Shown: positions 1-12,214, counted from the first letter of the stretch. The stretch is DNA of 64,000 nt from Calycina herbarum (GCA_001414485.1 LLEY01000006.1:248001-312000), one strand, 5' to 3'. Program-made: numbers and translations. Notes: generated by a model not told the origin, from the sequence alone.

Positions 1-158
1 ATTTTTTAACTGCTAACCGTTGGAAACTAAAATGCATTTCTTCGGGAAGATCCATGAGGGCGAGACGACCCGAATACTACGTATTTCAAGCCTCTTCGCT
101 TAAATGATTGCTTCTTCAACTTTTCCGTCTAAAGGACGATTAGAAATAGATAGACCTC

Positions 159-1742
159 TTACATTCCGTCTGCCTTTTCCACAATCTTCCCCACAATATA
201 CCTCTGTAAACTCGGGTCGTTCCTGCAGAACTTTTCTAAGTTATCCGCCTCTAAAATTTGGGCATGAAGGTATGTCAAAATGTCCGCTTCTCTCGCCCAA
301 ATCTCTAGCCGAGATGCACCCTGAAAGATGTCCGCGATGTCCCCCAAATGACGAGATGTGCACAACAGATGCATGTTTCCAGATAATTTCAGTAGTTGAT
401 CGATGAACTTCCGCCTCCCACTCTGTTGATACTCATATAACGCATCAATCACAATATAAACGATTCGATATTGATCCAGAAGTGAACCTAACAGGCAGAA
501 AAGATCCTCACTGGGAATACTTTTCGAACTTGAATACTTGGAGTAAAAGGTATGGAAGTCCTCCGGTAAAGAAGTGTTGTGGAAAAGTTGTTGTATAAAA
601 CTCCCGAGGACATTTGGTAGTGACTGGCTCTCGTCAACTTTGTAGTTGCAAAACATGAAGGCGAGTCCAACATCAGGAGAAGTAATCTGGAGTTGAACTC
701 TGTCAATTACCGCTGCCCTGCAAGTAATCAGTGCCCACTAAATCTTTACATCTAGGGGGGCGTACGAAAGAATGGTCTTGCCAGCACCAGCTAAATAATG
801 TGAGAAAAAGCCACTACGATAGGATATGTGATTTACGTAAGCCTAGGCACCATAATATCTTTCTCTTCCCTCTTAGCCAGTCCTCGAACTCTTGCGTATT
901 GAAAACCCATTCGCCAGTACCTTTCTGGTGTCTTTGCAGAGTATCGCTTTGCGTCGTAGAAAGATTGAGTGACGACAAGCCTGCCACCCACTCTTTGTTT
1001 TTCAACTTTTCTTTTTTCTGTTTCTCTTCCTCTTCACGAGAAATGATGTGTTTCTTTAAGGCGCCAACATCTGTTCCCACGCCCTCGACACGGATAGACA
1101 AATTCTCTAGCAGTTTGCTTGATTGTATTGTGGTTTGCCTGGTAAAACATTAGATCGCCCGAAGACCTCCTCCGTTAGTTTTACGTAAGAAGTACTAGCA
1201 TTCTTCTTCGTGGAATTGCTTCAACAATTTATAAAGGAAGAATTGAATCTATGAAACAATGACAAAGCAGAGTACGACGAGTATTTGCGAAACTCTTACA
1301 AGTTCAGTGTATCCACCGCAAGCGATAGATTGATTGGCGCGAATATCATCAACAATCTCCATCAGCTTAATCAAAGTGCTCTCTCTCTGAATGGATACAC
1401 AAGACGCCGTCCCAGCTCATGCAGCGTTGAGCGTATATCTGATCCTTGAACCTTTTCAATTTTGTCTAATTTTCGCTTGAGTTGATGAACACTTGATGTG
1501 CAAGCCGTGAGACTATCTTCGACGTGCTCCTCGTGAACCTCGTTTTCGCCCAGCGTCCTGCTCTGGAGTGTTACTTCCAGCACGCCCAAGGTTTTTGCCA
1601 AGTTTCCAACTGAATTGCAAGTGGCCTCGATGTCTTCCCTACCATCTTGCCATGAGCCATAGTATCGGACAAGACCTTGGCAGACCTGAATTCCGAGGGA
1701 AACAATTCCAACAGCACTCCCGACAATACCAAGTTCAGCCAT
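159..1742 (-). pseudogene. NACHT-type NLR (STAND) gene, N-terminal half, disrupted
   Basis: Minus-strand pieces splice into the start of a fungal NLR. The N-terminal domain begins at 1742 (MAELGIVGSAVGIVSLGIQV). A linker follows an intron at about 1139-1299. Removing an intron at 791-836 restores the Walker A loop GLPGAGKT, and removing one at 718-765 gives the following helix. The NACHT core continues with VIDALYEY (Walker B-like) and LLCTSR to an in-frame stop at 159. Such proteins are intracellular ATP-dependent sensors in fungal heterokaryon incompatibility and immunity. There are two defects. A (GA)5 run at 1379-1388 throws the frame off by two bases before a well-conserved helix (STLIKLMEIVDDIR). 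The NACHT domain also stops just after EKADGM, where family members continue. A shifted frame near position 50-80 reads LMDLPEE, so the gene probably continued leftward. No sensor repeats are visible in the window. Confidence 0.75.
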
Positions 1743-1882
1743 TCGTATTACGTAGTTTTAGGAGACAGGAAAACTGCTCGAAATGGAGAAAAGGGAATGA
1801 TCAGATGAGAAGGTCGAAGGCTGGGTGACGTCGGACAATTCAGGCTAAAGTTCGTTTCCCCATCCAATGACAAGGCTACTGC

Positions 1883-2167
1883 TGGGAGTGCTTTATTGCG
1901 GAATGAACCAATCACGTTACTACTTTATAATATTAAGTAGTAAGTCTAGTAAGTTATGCTATTAGATTATATTGTTCAAGAGTATTTAGGTTAATTAATT
2001 AAATTAAATAAGGTCTTAATTGTTTTAAAAGCTGGAGTTTTAGGTACTTATTAGAGTAACATTTGTTTAATATAACTCTGCTAAGCAGTTAGAATACTTA
2101 AATTATGAGTTTAGAGTATGTCTAGACAGAATTGGTTAATTATATAATTGGTGAATAAAGCATATCA
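1883..2167. repeat. MITE-like dispersed repeat, copy 1
   Basis: This AT-rich non-coding segment matches 46520-46844 along most of its length. The strongest match is the right half, where both copies read TTTAGAGTATGT, then AGACAGAATTGGT and GGTGAATAAAGCAT. The right end (TGGTGAATAAAGCATATCA) differs by one base from the other copy's terminal repeat. The left end is more decayed (TGGGAGTGCTTTATT). No coding capacity is seen, so it is probably a non-autonomous DNA transposon. Confidence 0.6.
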
Positions 2168-3112
2168 AAGCGCTTTCAGGAGAGCATGTAACGCGATTGG
2201 TCTTGATCCACCCTCCGTGTCCTCGTTGTCGTGAGAGGAGGCGCGAAGTGCGTTACTATGACCTTCCGCGATACGGTTTCGACGACAAAAAAATGTGTAT
2301 ATGGGGATGGGGTGGGGGAGGGGGGTTTATACTCTGACGTGGTCTGGGTCGTTCTTCCAAAACCACAAAAACAGAAACATACACAGCTTTAGGAAGTGGC
2401 GCAATGGGTAGTAGTGAGATCTTACTTTCCTCTGCTTGAGTAGTGTGCATACATAGAAGTTGGGAAGAAGCCGGAAAAAGTGGCTTTTCGAGATTCTAAT
2501 TCATCCTGAATGGAGCCCCAAAATAGTTGTCAGTCATAGCATACTAGTACCGTTTAAGTAGTCAAAAGTAACTACTATATTCCACTCGAGCAGATTCAAG
2601 TAGCTGTGTATTTGGTGATCACGCTGATTTAAAATTTAAAACCCAATTTCATTTTTCATTTTTCCATTCCCCACCCTTCCATGCTACAAGCCCCAATCAA
2701 CAAAATTCTCATCTAAAAATTCCACCCAAGAAGCAAAAAACATCAACAAAATTCCACACTACCCTATGTACTGTTATACCAAACATATTTTCGTCCTTAA
2801 AAAACAAGAGATCTATATGATGAAACCCCTGCCCCGCGAGGAGTGAGAATTGAAGTGAAGTAAAAGATCGAAGAATATAATAATCAACAACGAAAAATAA
2901 AACCCATTCACCAAGAAATGCCACAAATAGCGCTTGCATTTCTTGAACAAGTCTCGCAAAAACCCAGTCGCTAAATGTGAAGACAAGAAGAAGAAGAGAA
3001 AAAAACAGAGTCATCATTACCACGTCTCTCATCTCCAAACCTATCAGATCATACAAATACATCAACCCAACCCAAGCCCTCTAATCCCATGATTCTCTGA
3101 CAGACTCCACTA
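2168..3112. other. Intergenic, between NLR remnant and kinase gene
   Basis: There is a G-rich tract at about 2300-2330 and AT-rich sequence after 2560. The open stretch at 2709-3065 on the minus strand encodes hydrophobic low-complexity sequence and probably lies in the 3' untranslated region of the kinase gene. I see no supported gene. Confidence 0.5.
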
Positions 3113-5707
3113 TCAGGAAAGACCTTTGGGAGTATTGATAGGAGTCTCCCCAGGCGGAAATATGGTTTCTTCAACCATATCTGCCACCGGACTAAAGGCT
3201 TCTACCTCCTCTATTTCATCCTCGTCTTCTTCCTCGATTATCTCGCCACTTCTTCGCCCTGCCACACTTGTACTGCGACTATGACTTCCCGTTCTAGTAC
3301 CACTCCCACTTGGACCCGGGGATGATGTATTTAAATTTGGTCCTTTGAAGAGGTTCTTCTTTCGCTTCGCAAAGACAAGGCCTCCGCCCCCAAAAGGTGA
3401 ATTAGAAGATGCGTTATTGCCCCAGGAAACAGCTTCGTTGAAGGCTGAGATTGGGGGTTGGCGAACAACACGGATATTGGAGGGGAAGGCCGAGGTAGTT
3501 GGGGTTGCGGGAAGAACTTTGACGGAGTGATGTGGACTGCGGGTGGGAGCAGAAACTCTACTCATAGACCCAGAGCCGTTAGACGACGTGGAGGAGGCTT
3601 TCGAGTGAGTGTGGTGGTGATGATGGATAGTGCGGACAGAAGAAACCGATGACGAAGTGGATTTTCGTCCCCGAAGACCTGTGCTTGATCTTCTAAAAGT
3701 TGACCGAGGAGTGAGTGGTGCTGGTGAGAGAGAATGCCGTTTGTTATTTGGTGTAGTAAACACACGGGCGACAGGAGGATGGGTTTGAGGCCCAGGTTGC
3801 AGAGGAGGCCTGGACTGTGGCGGTGTCTTTGATGTGGCAGGACGTGGACTGGGTTCTTTTCTGGAACTGTTTGGTGATTTAGTGAGATCTGGACTTGAAT
3901 GAGCCATCCTCTTCCCGGGAGACTTTGCCCGCTTAGCACTATCCAAAATCCAATGCTTCCAATGAGCGAGTTGATTTATAAAACCATGCTGATGCCTTCG
4001 TCTCTTGGGCCTGGGTGAAGATCCGTTTGTATGGGGAGAAAGCAAATCGGGATTGTGCGTAACAAGCTGTAAAGTACTCCCCCTAGACCTAGCCCCTCGA
4101 AGAGTGCCTTCTTTAGGAGGTGGGATAGGTCGTCGGTGCCTAGATGAGCTGGCTGACCGTATCGAGTCCTTCTCAATAGGCGGTGGGGGGTTTGCGACAT
4201 CTGGGGAATCCAACTGAGCATTTTCTGGTAGCCCAGGTAGGCCCGTAAGAATCAGTTCCGGATAGTGTGCGCTACGCCTCTCCTTCCTACCCCTACTTCG
4301 CGGTGGTTCACTCAGTCTGATTTCCTGGCCTTCTTCATCTACCCCAGTCAAAATTGGCGCCATTCGTTCAAGCCGACTACTAGCAGCACTAAGTCTACGA
4401 GAAGCTCGATTCTCTGCTTCTCTTTCCTTTCGTTTGCGCTCCCTGCGTACTTGCTTTCGCTCTTCTTTCTCGATAAGCAGCGACCACCACCCAGCTAGCG
4501 CATCACAACGCCGAGCCAAAACATTCTCAATAACTTGATCTATATCAACCCCGGCACTGCGCATTCGTTCTAGGGTTTCCTTTTCCAGAGATGTAGTAAA
4601 GGGGGCCGGTTGTTGTAGTTTCAATATAGCTTGCTGTTGCGGAGCATGTTCCGCCAGAAATGGATGTGTGAGGATATCAGAAAGTGCTGGCCGAAGTAAC
4701 GGCCTTTTTGACAGCAAGATTCCCATCAAAGAACGAGCGTCGGGTGTAATATGGTCTGGCCATTTCGGCTCAGAGCTTAAAATCTTGGTCCTCGTAACGT
4801 TGTCATCGTCGTCGTCGAAAGGAAGTTCGCCACATAAAAGAGCGTACAAAATAACTCCTAAACTCCAGACATCTACCTTTTCTCCAGCATACTTTTCACC
4901 TTTTAACATTTCCGGAGCGCTGTAACAAACTGTCCCGCAAAATGTCTGAAGATAACTAGCTTTTCCTTCATATTCTCTTGTAAACCCAAAGTCGACTAAT
5001 TTGACGTCCTCGTTCTTGTCAAGTAGGATGTTTTCGAGCTTCAAATCCCGGTGAACGCAGGAAGAGTTATGAACGTATGAGACAGCGCCAACCAATTGTG
5101 TGAATATCTTCTGTACCTTCGGAACCGGTAACGGCCCATTTTTCAGTAAATAATTGTACAATTCGTCACCTATAACAAACACCCCGTTAGCTGGACTCTC
5201 CTTGACAATCGCAGTTTTCTTACCCGGACAGTACTCCAATACCAGCCATACTAGAGTTTCGGTAACTATAACTTCGTAAAGTCGGGCGATATGAGGATGT
5301 AGAAACTGCCGGTGGTGGTGTATCTCGCGGGCCAAGTTCGAATCATCTTTTTTCGCAGATTTGAGGACAACCTAGAGCGGTCAGCCAGCCATAAGAACCG
5401 CATACACGAAAGGCATCCACATACTTTCGACCCATGTATAAGCTTATGCGACGCCAGATACACCTTGCCAAACGAACCTCTCCCAATCAGTCGCCCGAGT
5501 GTATAATTCCCAACGGACCGGAGGTCTTTCGACGAGAACTCTCTGCAGGAAACACAAGTCAACATCTGGGCAGTAGAATGGCATGCAAATAGGGGGGGAC
5601 GTACTCCAATAGCTCATGGTATGAGTTGGCAAGCTGTCACACCAACACGTTAGTTCTCCACTCCTTTTATCATCCACCACTTGACGTCGCTCTTGTAGCA
5701 CATCCAT
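3113..5707 (-). CDS. Serine/threonine protein kinase, CAMK-like (Kin4/Ppk1-like)
   Basis: Five exons, 5681-5707, 5605-5633, 5425-5542, 5224-5371 and 3113-5169, sum to 2379 nt, encoding 792 residues. The start MDVLQERRQ joins LANSYHELLEEF across a 47-nt intron. The kinase domain spans about residues 32-290, with glycine loop GRGSFG, catalytic CVHRDLKLEN, DFG in KLVDFGFT, and APE in YSAPEMLKG. All catalytic residues are present, so it should be active. The remaining roughly 500 residues are Ser/Pro/Arg-rich and disordered, with a HHHHH run and an acidic patch (EEEDEDEIEEVE) near the end. A kinase domain at the N-terminus followed by a long disordered tail fits fungal CAMK-family kinases of the Kin4/Ppk1 type, which act in cell-cycle and polarity control. 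That assignment is from memory of the family. The substrate cannot be read from sequence. Confidence 0.85.
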
Positions 5708-6760
5708 CTTTCTCTTTCCGCAGGAGACCTACCTTAGCTTTCCGACCTTGCGCTTCAGCCTTGAGCCTTGCCGTCTGCATACCAATCCCCGTTCACGCCT
5801 CCTTCTACTATGATAACAAGAGCCCCCTATGAGCGCGGACATTCAATATGGCCCGGCGCGCTGGTTATTCGTCGGATGAGCTGGGTTGGGTTGGTGTTGT
5901 GGTTTGCAAAAGAGCAGGTCGAGGGGTCGTTGGATCAATCTCGGATGGAGATTTCATAGAACTTCTGCTGAGCATGGAGCTTCTATGGGGTTGAGCTGGA
6001 CTGGAGCACTGGGGCGATCAATAGACAGGGAAATAAAGAAGGATGCCATGCGATTGTTGCAGATTGAGGCTCGGGCGCAGGGGGATTGCCAGGGTCTGAA
6101 GAGGATCCAACTTGTTACCCCAAGCTTTCGAGACGCCGTCAACGTCTTTCGCTTCTGAAAAATCGAGGAAAAACCGGGGTTTGCAATACGGGTAGCTATC
6201 AGGTGGGTGATATCGGGTTTTGAGGTAAAGTTTATGTTGTATCAGGTGTGCATCTCTGAGTTGTTCTTGCTGTGTTGCGCTGGCAAAACCTTCAGAGTCA
6301 ACTACACTACTCAAGCTCTTACCAAAATATTTCCATACATAATCATCACGTGCAATATTTCGGCCCTGGATCTAATCAATTTGTTGCTAACATTTTACTT
6401 GGAATACTTGTTGTTGGTTGCAGTAACTTTAAACATCCTAAAGAATTAATATATGCAGAGGTGCTTATGGGGGAGAGGCGAAAGAGTGTTGAAACACCTT
6501 CTTAACTGCACATCGTAAGACCAAATACTGAAACGCAAACATTCAGGAATGGAATTGTCCGAATCAATAATCCCCTGAATAGAAACAAACTGTCACTCCT
6601 GTGAGGACAGCCATGCCACTCTACCTAGTCGAAACTACATACGATAGCTAAGCATTATAAAGTAGCGATTTGGGATATCACAGTCGCATTCACAAAGTAA
6701 AGTCGCTATTGTCATGCTTCATATCATTTGGTCCTAATAGTACAGCGAAGCAAGGGCATC
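5708..6760. other. Intergenic, kinase promoter and proteasome gene 3' side
   Basis: About 1 kb lies between the start of the minus-strand kinase gene and the stop of the minus-strand proteasome gene. Several open frames of 60-98 codons overlap each other on both strands without recognisable domains or splice continuity. A CACGTG E-box-like palindrome occurs near 6347. I see no gene. Confidence 0.45.
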
Positions 6761-7710
6761 TCAGTTGATCTGAGTACCATAGCCACGAATTTGATCCGCA
6801 CTGTATCATATGTTAGCCAAAACCAGAGAAAATGATATCTACTGGAGGTACTCACAATGCCCAACTTTGCTTCTCCAATTGCTCATTCTCCTTTAGATCA
6901 ATACCATCCTTCGTGACTACAGCAATAGAGTATTTGTCCATACTTCTTGCGTCTCTGTAGAACAAAACTTTCATCGACTCCTTCACCGCTTCCAAAGCTT
7001 GTTCTAGGGACAACTTGGCTGCAGCCTCCTCATCTGGAGCAACCTTTCTCAGAAGTGGCTGAGCCAAATGTGCACCGAAACCTGTTGCTAAACTTGGCGA
7101 ACTGAATGTAGTACCAAGCAAATCCGCGCTGGCTAAGAACGGCTTGCTCTCCCCATCGAGCCCTGCAACCAACAATTGATTCCATAAAGGATTGAAGTCA
7201 GATCGGCGCTTATATAGGACCTTTGACAGGTAGGTGTGGAGGTTCTGTGCGTTGAGGGTATCGCCGGATGAACCGTATGCTTCTTGGATATCGAGAGAGT
7301 TGAGGAGTCGATCTAGATATTGCATGTCTGATACATCGCCACCAAATCCAACAACGGAGGTATCCGCAAACTTTCGAAGACGCTTGACATCTGTGAATCG
7401 GGCGAGAGAACCGTATGAAGCTATTCGTAATGATATTAGCAATGTGCTGCCTGCCCAAGATTCAAAGGTGATATACCTAAGTTGTCCGCCGCGATTACAA
7501 CACCATCCTTGAACTTAAGCGCCACCACAGAAGTACCAGTAACGATAGGTCGCTGGGTATGTTGAGTTGGTCCACCACTCTGTAGATACGAACTGTCGTA
7601 TGCACCGTAAACGTCGTCTCTGGGCTACATAATGGTCAGTAAGCTGTTTCCAACAAGCGGGTTGGGATTGAAGAGCGTACACGGCCCCAAGCTTGTGGAA
7701 GATGGTTCAT
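6761..7710 (-). CDS. pre4: 20S proteasome subunit beta-7 (Pre4)
   Basis: Four exons (7681-7710, 7477-7624, 6856-7420, 6761-6800) sum to 783 nt, encoding 260 residues. The three introns are 55-56 nt. The N-terminal prosegment is followed by [19 protein letters not shown] and AADNLASYGSL, the hallmark of the beta-7 (Pre4/PSMB4) subfamily. Beta-7 is a structural, non-proteolytic subunit of the 20S core that contributes to ring dimerisation. The last intron falls inside the penultimate residues. Reading through the donor would give a premature SWAL stop, whereas splicing restores the family tail [16 protein letters not shown]. Length matches the family. The start codon lies 232 bp from the divergent SAP30BP-like gene, so they share a promoter region. 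Confidence 0.95.
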
Positions 7711-7941
7711 GATGTTCGGAGTTTGTTGTTGGGATTGAGAGGTTTTAGTATGGCAATAAGAAGTTGACAAGGCGGAGATGGTGATGGACTTGAATGGGGG
7801 AGCTCAGGCAGGAGCTTGACGCGGAAGCTCAGCATCGTGAAACCTTAAATCCAAGGCGGAACAAAACAACATCGCATCGCAAGCTGGAAGCCTCGCCTCA
7901 ACTTTTTTAATCACCACAAGTTCACCTTGCAACAACACACG
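7711..7941. promoter_or_regulatory. Shared divergent promoter, pre4 / SAP30BP-like
   Basis: This 231-bp region separates two head-to-head start codons, so it must hold both core promoters and both 5' leaders. I see no yeast-type proteasome control element (GGTGGCAAA). The segment next to the plus-strand gene is C/A-rich with a CAACAACACAC leader just before the ATG, typical of fungal leaders. Confidence 0.55.
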
Positions 7942-8908
7942 ATGGCAGGACTAGTTAATTACGGCAGCAGCGACGAGGAAGAAGAGTCTGATACGAGGGC
8001 AAATGGCAATGTCGCAGAGGTAATTTCAACGAATTGCATCCTATTGCGACCAAAACAATTTACTGACAGCCCAGATGTAGGTATTATCAATTCCAAGTTC
8101 CAACGGCGGGACTGGTCTAAAGTCTGGTATGTCGGCCCTGTTGGCAGTTATTAGTTCCGATATCTAATGTATGTTAGAAATACAGCTGAATGGTAATTTA
8201 CCCAAAACCGCGACCATCACCAATATCAATATCCCCGAAGCCGAAGAGCCAGTCGGTCCTGTCTTAGGCCCAACTATTCCAACGACCGAAGCAGATATGG
8301 GGGATCTTTTGGAAGATGATCGAGAGACAGGAGGTGCACCACAGTCCCCATATTCCGCAAACCGCGCACTGTTGAGAGATCTCACACTGCCAACCGTCCC
8401 AAACTACGATATTCCAGCCTCACCTCCAGGGTCTCCCGTAGCAAGTACGAACGCCAAATTCAAACATTTTCTGGAGTTAAAGAAAAAGGGTGTTCATTTC
8501 AACGAAAAACTTGCAAAGTCTTCTGCACTCAAGAACCCAGCTTTGATGCAGAAGTTGATGGATTTCTCAGGAATTGATGAAGCTGGCCAATACTCGACTA
8601 CGCTTTCCAAGGAGAGTTGGGACCCGAATGGATTTCCTGATTATGCTTTCAAAGAAGAACTAGTCAAGAGCCAAAAGGAGATACTCAAGCGGAAAGAGGA
8701 CGAAAAAGCAAGAGGGCAAAGAGAAGCCGTGGATTTTGTTCCAGCATCAGGAGACACATTAAGCCGGAATACAATCCTTTCTGTTGGAGGAAAGGTCGCT
8801 CCAAAGAGTACCGCTGAAAGAATTATGGCTGGACTTGAGTCTGATAGAGGACGCTCGAATTCTCCACAAGTTCATGGCGTCAAAAGAAAGAGCCGATTTG
8901 AAAGTTGA
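7942..8908 (+). CDS. HCNGP/SAP30-binding protein-like nuclear regulator
   Basis: Exon 1 (7942-8019) encodes MAGLVNYGSSDEEEESD, the characteristic acidic start of the HCNGP family. Exon 2 (8186-8908) encodes the conserved core. Together they give 266 residues in one frame if the intron ends at ATACAG before 8186. The core includes KFKHFLELKKKGVHFNEKL, then ALMQKLMDFSGID, then WDPNGFPDYAFKEEL, the usual HCNGP block. The C-terminus is basic (GVKRKSRFES). In animals SAP30BP associates with SAP30/HDAC complexes and the spliceosome; the fungal role is less clear. An in-frame ATG at 7927 exists, but 7942 matches the family start. The intron is unusually long (166 nt) and could hide a second small exon, so the join is the least certain part. 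Confidence 0.85.
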
Positions 8909-9975
8909 TACAAGACACGGCTCACTTGGATCAAACTCCAGACGTCAGGGTCTTTGAAACCCAACTTTGTGTAAGGATAAGTGTACAATACACATCTCTG
9001 GAAACCTGTATGGAAAACCCTTCGTTTTCCTGTTTCTCAGAATGAGGGTTGGTTGCGCTGATGGATGAGCTCAAAAAATTGGGAACCATGGACCCGCCTC
9101 AGGACCCATGGGTATGATACCTCACCGAGAAACGAGGCAGACGACCCATTCCAGCTCTCGGTCATGCAGCTTTTCTCGGTATTCTCGAGACTTTTGAGGT
9201 TCTCACGAGGCGCAGTCAGGTGGTGGGTCACGAGATATCTAGGTTGCCAACACCCTACAAGTAAGATTTACATGGGCGACAATATCAATCCAAAGTATTA
9301 ACCCAGATAGTTTGGGTAATTGAAGTTGGTGATAGTTCCAAAGTATTTGGGTTAATATTCTAAATTCCAAACTTCCAGAACTACGAGTTTAATGCCGCTC
9401 TTTTTTGTCCACAGCCATGAATGAACGAACCATGCATGGGCTTTAAAGCTAAGTTGGATTTGGAGTTCAATGAATCACCTGAGGAGGTTGATATCAGAGG
9501 GACGAGGGCCACTCAGTCGTAAATAAGAGGGATAGCTACCTAGAAAGTGCCAGTGACCAAGGCACTCACATATAGTCACGAAACCCTCTGGTAAAGCTGT
9601 AATTTTCCTGTCTTTGTGATATATGTGGATAAATAATTCAGCAGGTGTTGGTGCATCGCAATGATTGACCTTGCTGAAGTGTTGGTTGAGAACGCCCTAA
9701 ACCAACGGTGTGACGGCACCACTCGCATCCAACTCCCCCAGAAGTCGGGGGCACCTCTGGCTTACCCGATTCGCCTCTAGCCAGAGCGATTTGCAACATC
9801 AGCCTTGATTTTTCCAAACCATTGCTTCATTTTTGATTTCCGGGGGCACCAGTATTCTCCTGTTCCTTCTCTGAAGATACTTGCTTTGCGATTACAATCC
9901 TCTTGCTTCCCGACCGAGAGCTGATATCGTCACCCTCAATCGACCGAGGCCTCGAGCTTCCCATCTGCCTTAGAA
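8909..9975. other. Intergenic with hairpins before chk2
   Basis: This is the 3' side of the SAP30BP-like gene and the upstream region of chk2; no gene is seen. Two small stems lie close together about 190-240 bp before the chk2 ATG: CCCCC/GGGGG at 9735-9751, and a perfect 8-bp stem CTCTGGCT (9755-9762) with AGCCAGAG (9779-9786). Their role is unknown and they may be chance. Confidence 0.45.
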
Positions 9976-12214
9976 ATGGCTCCACGCGGGGGAAAGGCGC
10001 AATTGAAACGGGGTCGAGTACGTTCAAACAAACATCCTGATGCCTTGCGATAGCAGATCGAATATGAGGCTAACATACATTGCTCCATCCACAGGCCGGT
10101 ACCAGCGAAGATAAAGATCTAGATAATTCCAAGAAACCTCGACGGTCCCAACGAAATACCCAAGGTCCGACAACTCCGATCTCCAAGAAACAACAACTCC
10201 CCTCTCCCATTACCCACCAAGAATCTACCTCGTCGAGTGATGCCTACAAAGAAGCCACCGCAACGCCTCCCGAGGGCCGACCGAGTCAAATACAGCATCG
10301 CCCTGATATAGTCGAAGCCGGCTTTTCTTCACCACCGCAGGAGACCCAGGCATTCTCACAATTCATTTTCCCAACAGGTTTGTCCGAGGAGGTCAATGAT
10401 GAGGTCGAGGAAGGTGTATGGGGATACTTGCATCCGCTGGATCCACAGTATGGTAAAACTTTGGTTTTAAAGAAGCGAAATGCATGTCCATTGCCAGATA
10501 CCACAAAGACCAAGAAAGCAAACAAAGGCAAAGCCACCCCGCAAAAGGAGGAGGAGAATTATGAAGATACCAAGCTCAAGGGAGTCGCTTCAGGTGGATA
10601 TCTAATTGGTCGTCATCCAGAATGCGGTAGGTTATGGGACTCGATCATGCAGACTACGAGCTCGGGACTAATGACGGGTTTACAGATCTCATTATAGATG
10701 ACCCTATTATCTCGAATCGCCATTGTCTCTTCTTTACAGAAAACAAGGGCGGCGATACGATTGCTGTTGTCGAGGACCTCTCTAGCAATGGCACTTTTAT
10801 CAACGAAGCAATGCTTGGACGAAACAAGCGACGAGAGTTACAAGATCAAGACGAAATCACAGTTAAAGACGGAGCTAGATTTGTCTTCAGATATCCCCGA
10901 AACCGTGATACTAGTGCTTTCTTGCAACAATACACCCTCTTGGAGAAGCTCGGAAAAGGTCATTTTGCTGAAGTCTTTCTCTGTATCGAAAAATCGACAG
11001 GCCAACGATATGCTGTCAAGATCTTTACAAAGCAACCTGGTGTTGAAGAACGTTCAAAAACCGAGGGCCTGCAACAGGAAATTGCTGTACTAATGGGCGT
11101 AAGCCACCCTAATATGCTATGTTTGAAGGATACCTTCGATGAGCCAAGTGCAGTTTATCTGGTATTGGAACTTGCTGCCGAAGGAGAACTATTCAACTGG
11201 ATCGTTATGAAACAAAAACTAACCGAGGATGAGACAAGAAAAGTCTTCATCCAGCTCTTCCAAGGAATGAAGTATTTGGTATTTTGACATACTCATACAG
11301 CCCCTAATATCATTGCTAATAATATGCAGCATGACCGAGGCATTGTCCATCGCGACATCAAACCCGAGAACATTCTGCTTACCGATAAAGACTTACACGT
11401 TAAAGTAGCTGATTTCGGCTTGGCAAAGATTATTGGAGAAGAATCCTTCACTACAACATTATGCGGTACGCCGAGCTATGTCGCCCCCGAAATTCTTGAA
11501 GAGAGCAGACACAGACGATACACTCGAGCGGTCGACGTTTGGTCTTTAGGTGTTGTCCTCTACATCTGTTTATGTGGCTTTCCACCATTTTCAGACGAGC
11601 TCTGCACGAGAGATAACCCCTACACCCTCACTCAACAAATCAAGATGGGCAGATTTGATTATCCTTCGCCGTACTGGGACTCCGTAGGCGATCCGGCTCT
11701 GGATCTCATTGACCGAATGTTGCAAGTGGATGTCGAGCAGCGATACACCATTGATGATTGCCTAGCGCATCCTTGGACCACGCACAAGATGATGAATGTG
11801 AACGATAGTACCGATGGTCTCGTTGGTGGACTCGCCAATCTGGATTTCTCCAAGCGAAAGATGGCAAGAGAGCGCACATTGATCAGTAGCTTGAACGATG
11901 TCAAGGTTACAAAGGTCATTGAGACTAAAGATTCTAAAGACCCGGTGAAGGTTTACGTCAAGAACCCAAACTCAAAGTCATCCAAGAACAAGATTAATAA
12001 CTCGGCCATCAAAGTCGCCGCCAATGGAACACCCAAGTCTATACCAGGTCCTCCAAAGCAAGAAGAGACGCCTGCAAATGACCGAGATCCCGAGGCTTTC
12101 ATGGCGCTTGGCGGCAAGGGGGACCCAGAGCTTTTCGGAAATGAAGAAAGTGTGTACTCTACCCGGGACGGCTTCGAGGAGAACTCCAAAGACGACGAGG
12201 AGGCCAAGAAGTGA
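9976..12214 (+). CDS. chk2: Checkpoint kinase 2 (Rad53/Cds1/Chk2-type), FHA + kinase
   Basis: Four exons (9976-10017, 10095-10626, 10686-11278, 11330-12214) sum to 2052 nt, encoding 683 residues. The N-terminal 110 residues hold five SQ/TQ motifs (RSQ, NTQ, PSQ, ETQ, FSQ), a likely ATM/ATR target cluster. An FHA domain follows at about 120-260, split by an intron at GRHPEC/DLIIDDP, with SNRHC and SSNGTFIN phosphothreonine-binding motifs. The kinase domain (about 275-540) has GKGHFAEV, IVHRDIKPEN, ADFGLA and SYVAPEIL. The tail is Lys/Asp-rich and disordered. In the DNA damage response the FHA domain mediates dimerisation and activation. In Neurospora the ortholog PRD-4 links damage to the circadian clock. 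There is one FHA domain, as in Cds1/Chk2, rather than two as in budding yeast Rad53. All catalytic residues are present. Confidence 0.93.

Noticed and set aside
2709..3065. 118-codon minus-strand hydrophobic frame
   Set aside because: Phe/Val/Leu-rich low-complexity translation of AT-rich sequence in the 3' region of the kinase gene; no domain, no promoter space.
6018..6314. 98-codon minus-strand frame upstream of the kinase gene
   Set aside because: Overlapped by frames on the other strand, no family resemblance and no splice partner.
9755..9786. Perfect 8-bp stem upstream of chk2, considered as an RNA gene or terminator
   Set aside because: Too short for a tRNA or known RNA, and eukaryotic genes do not use such terminators; kept only as a note in the intergenic entry.
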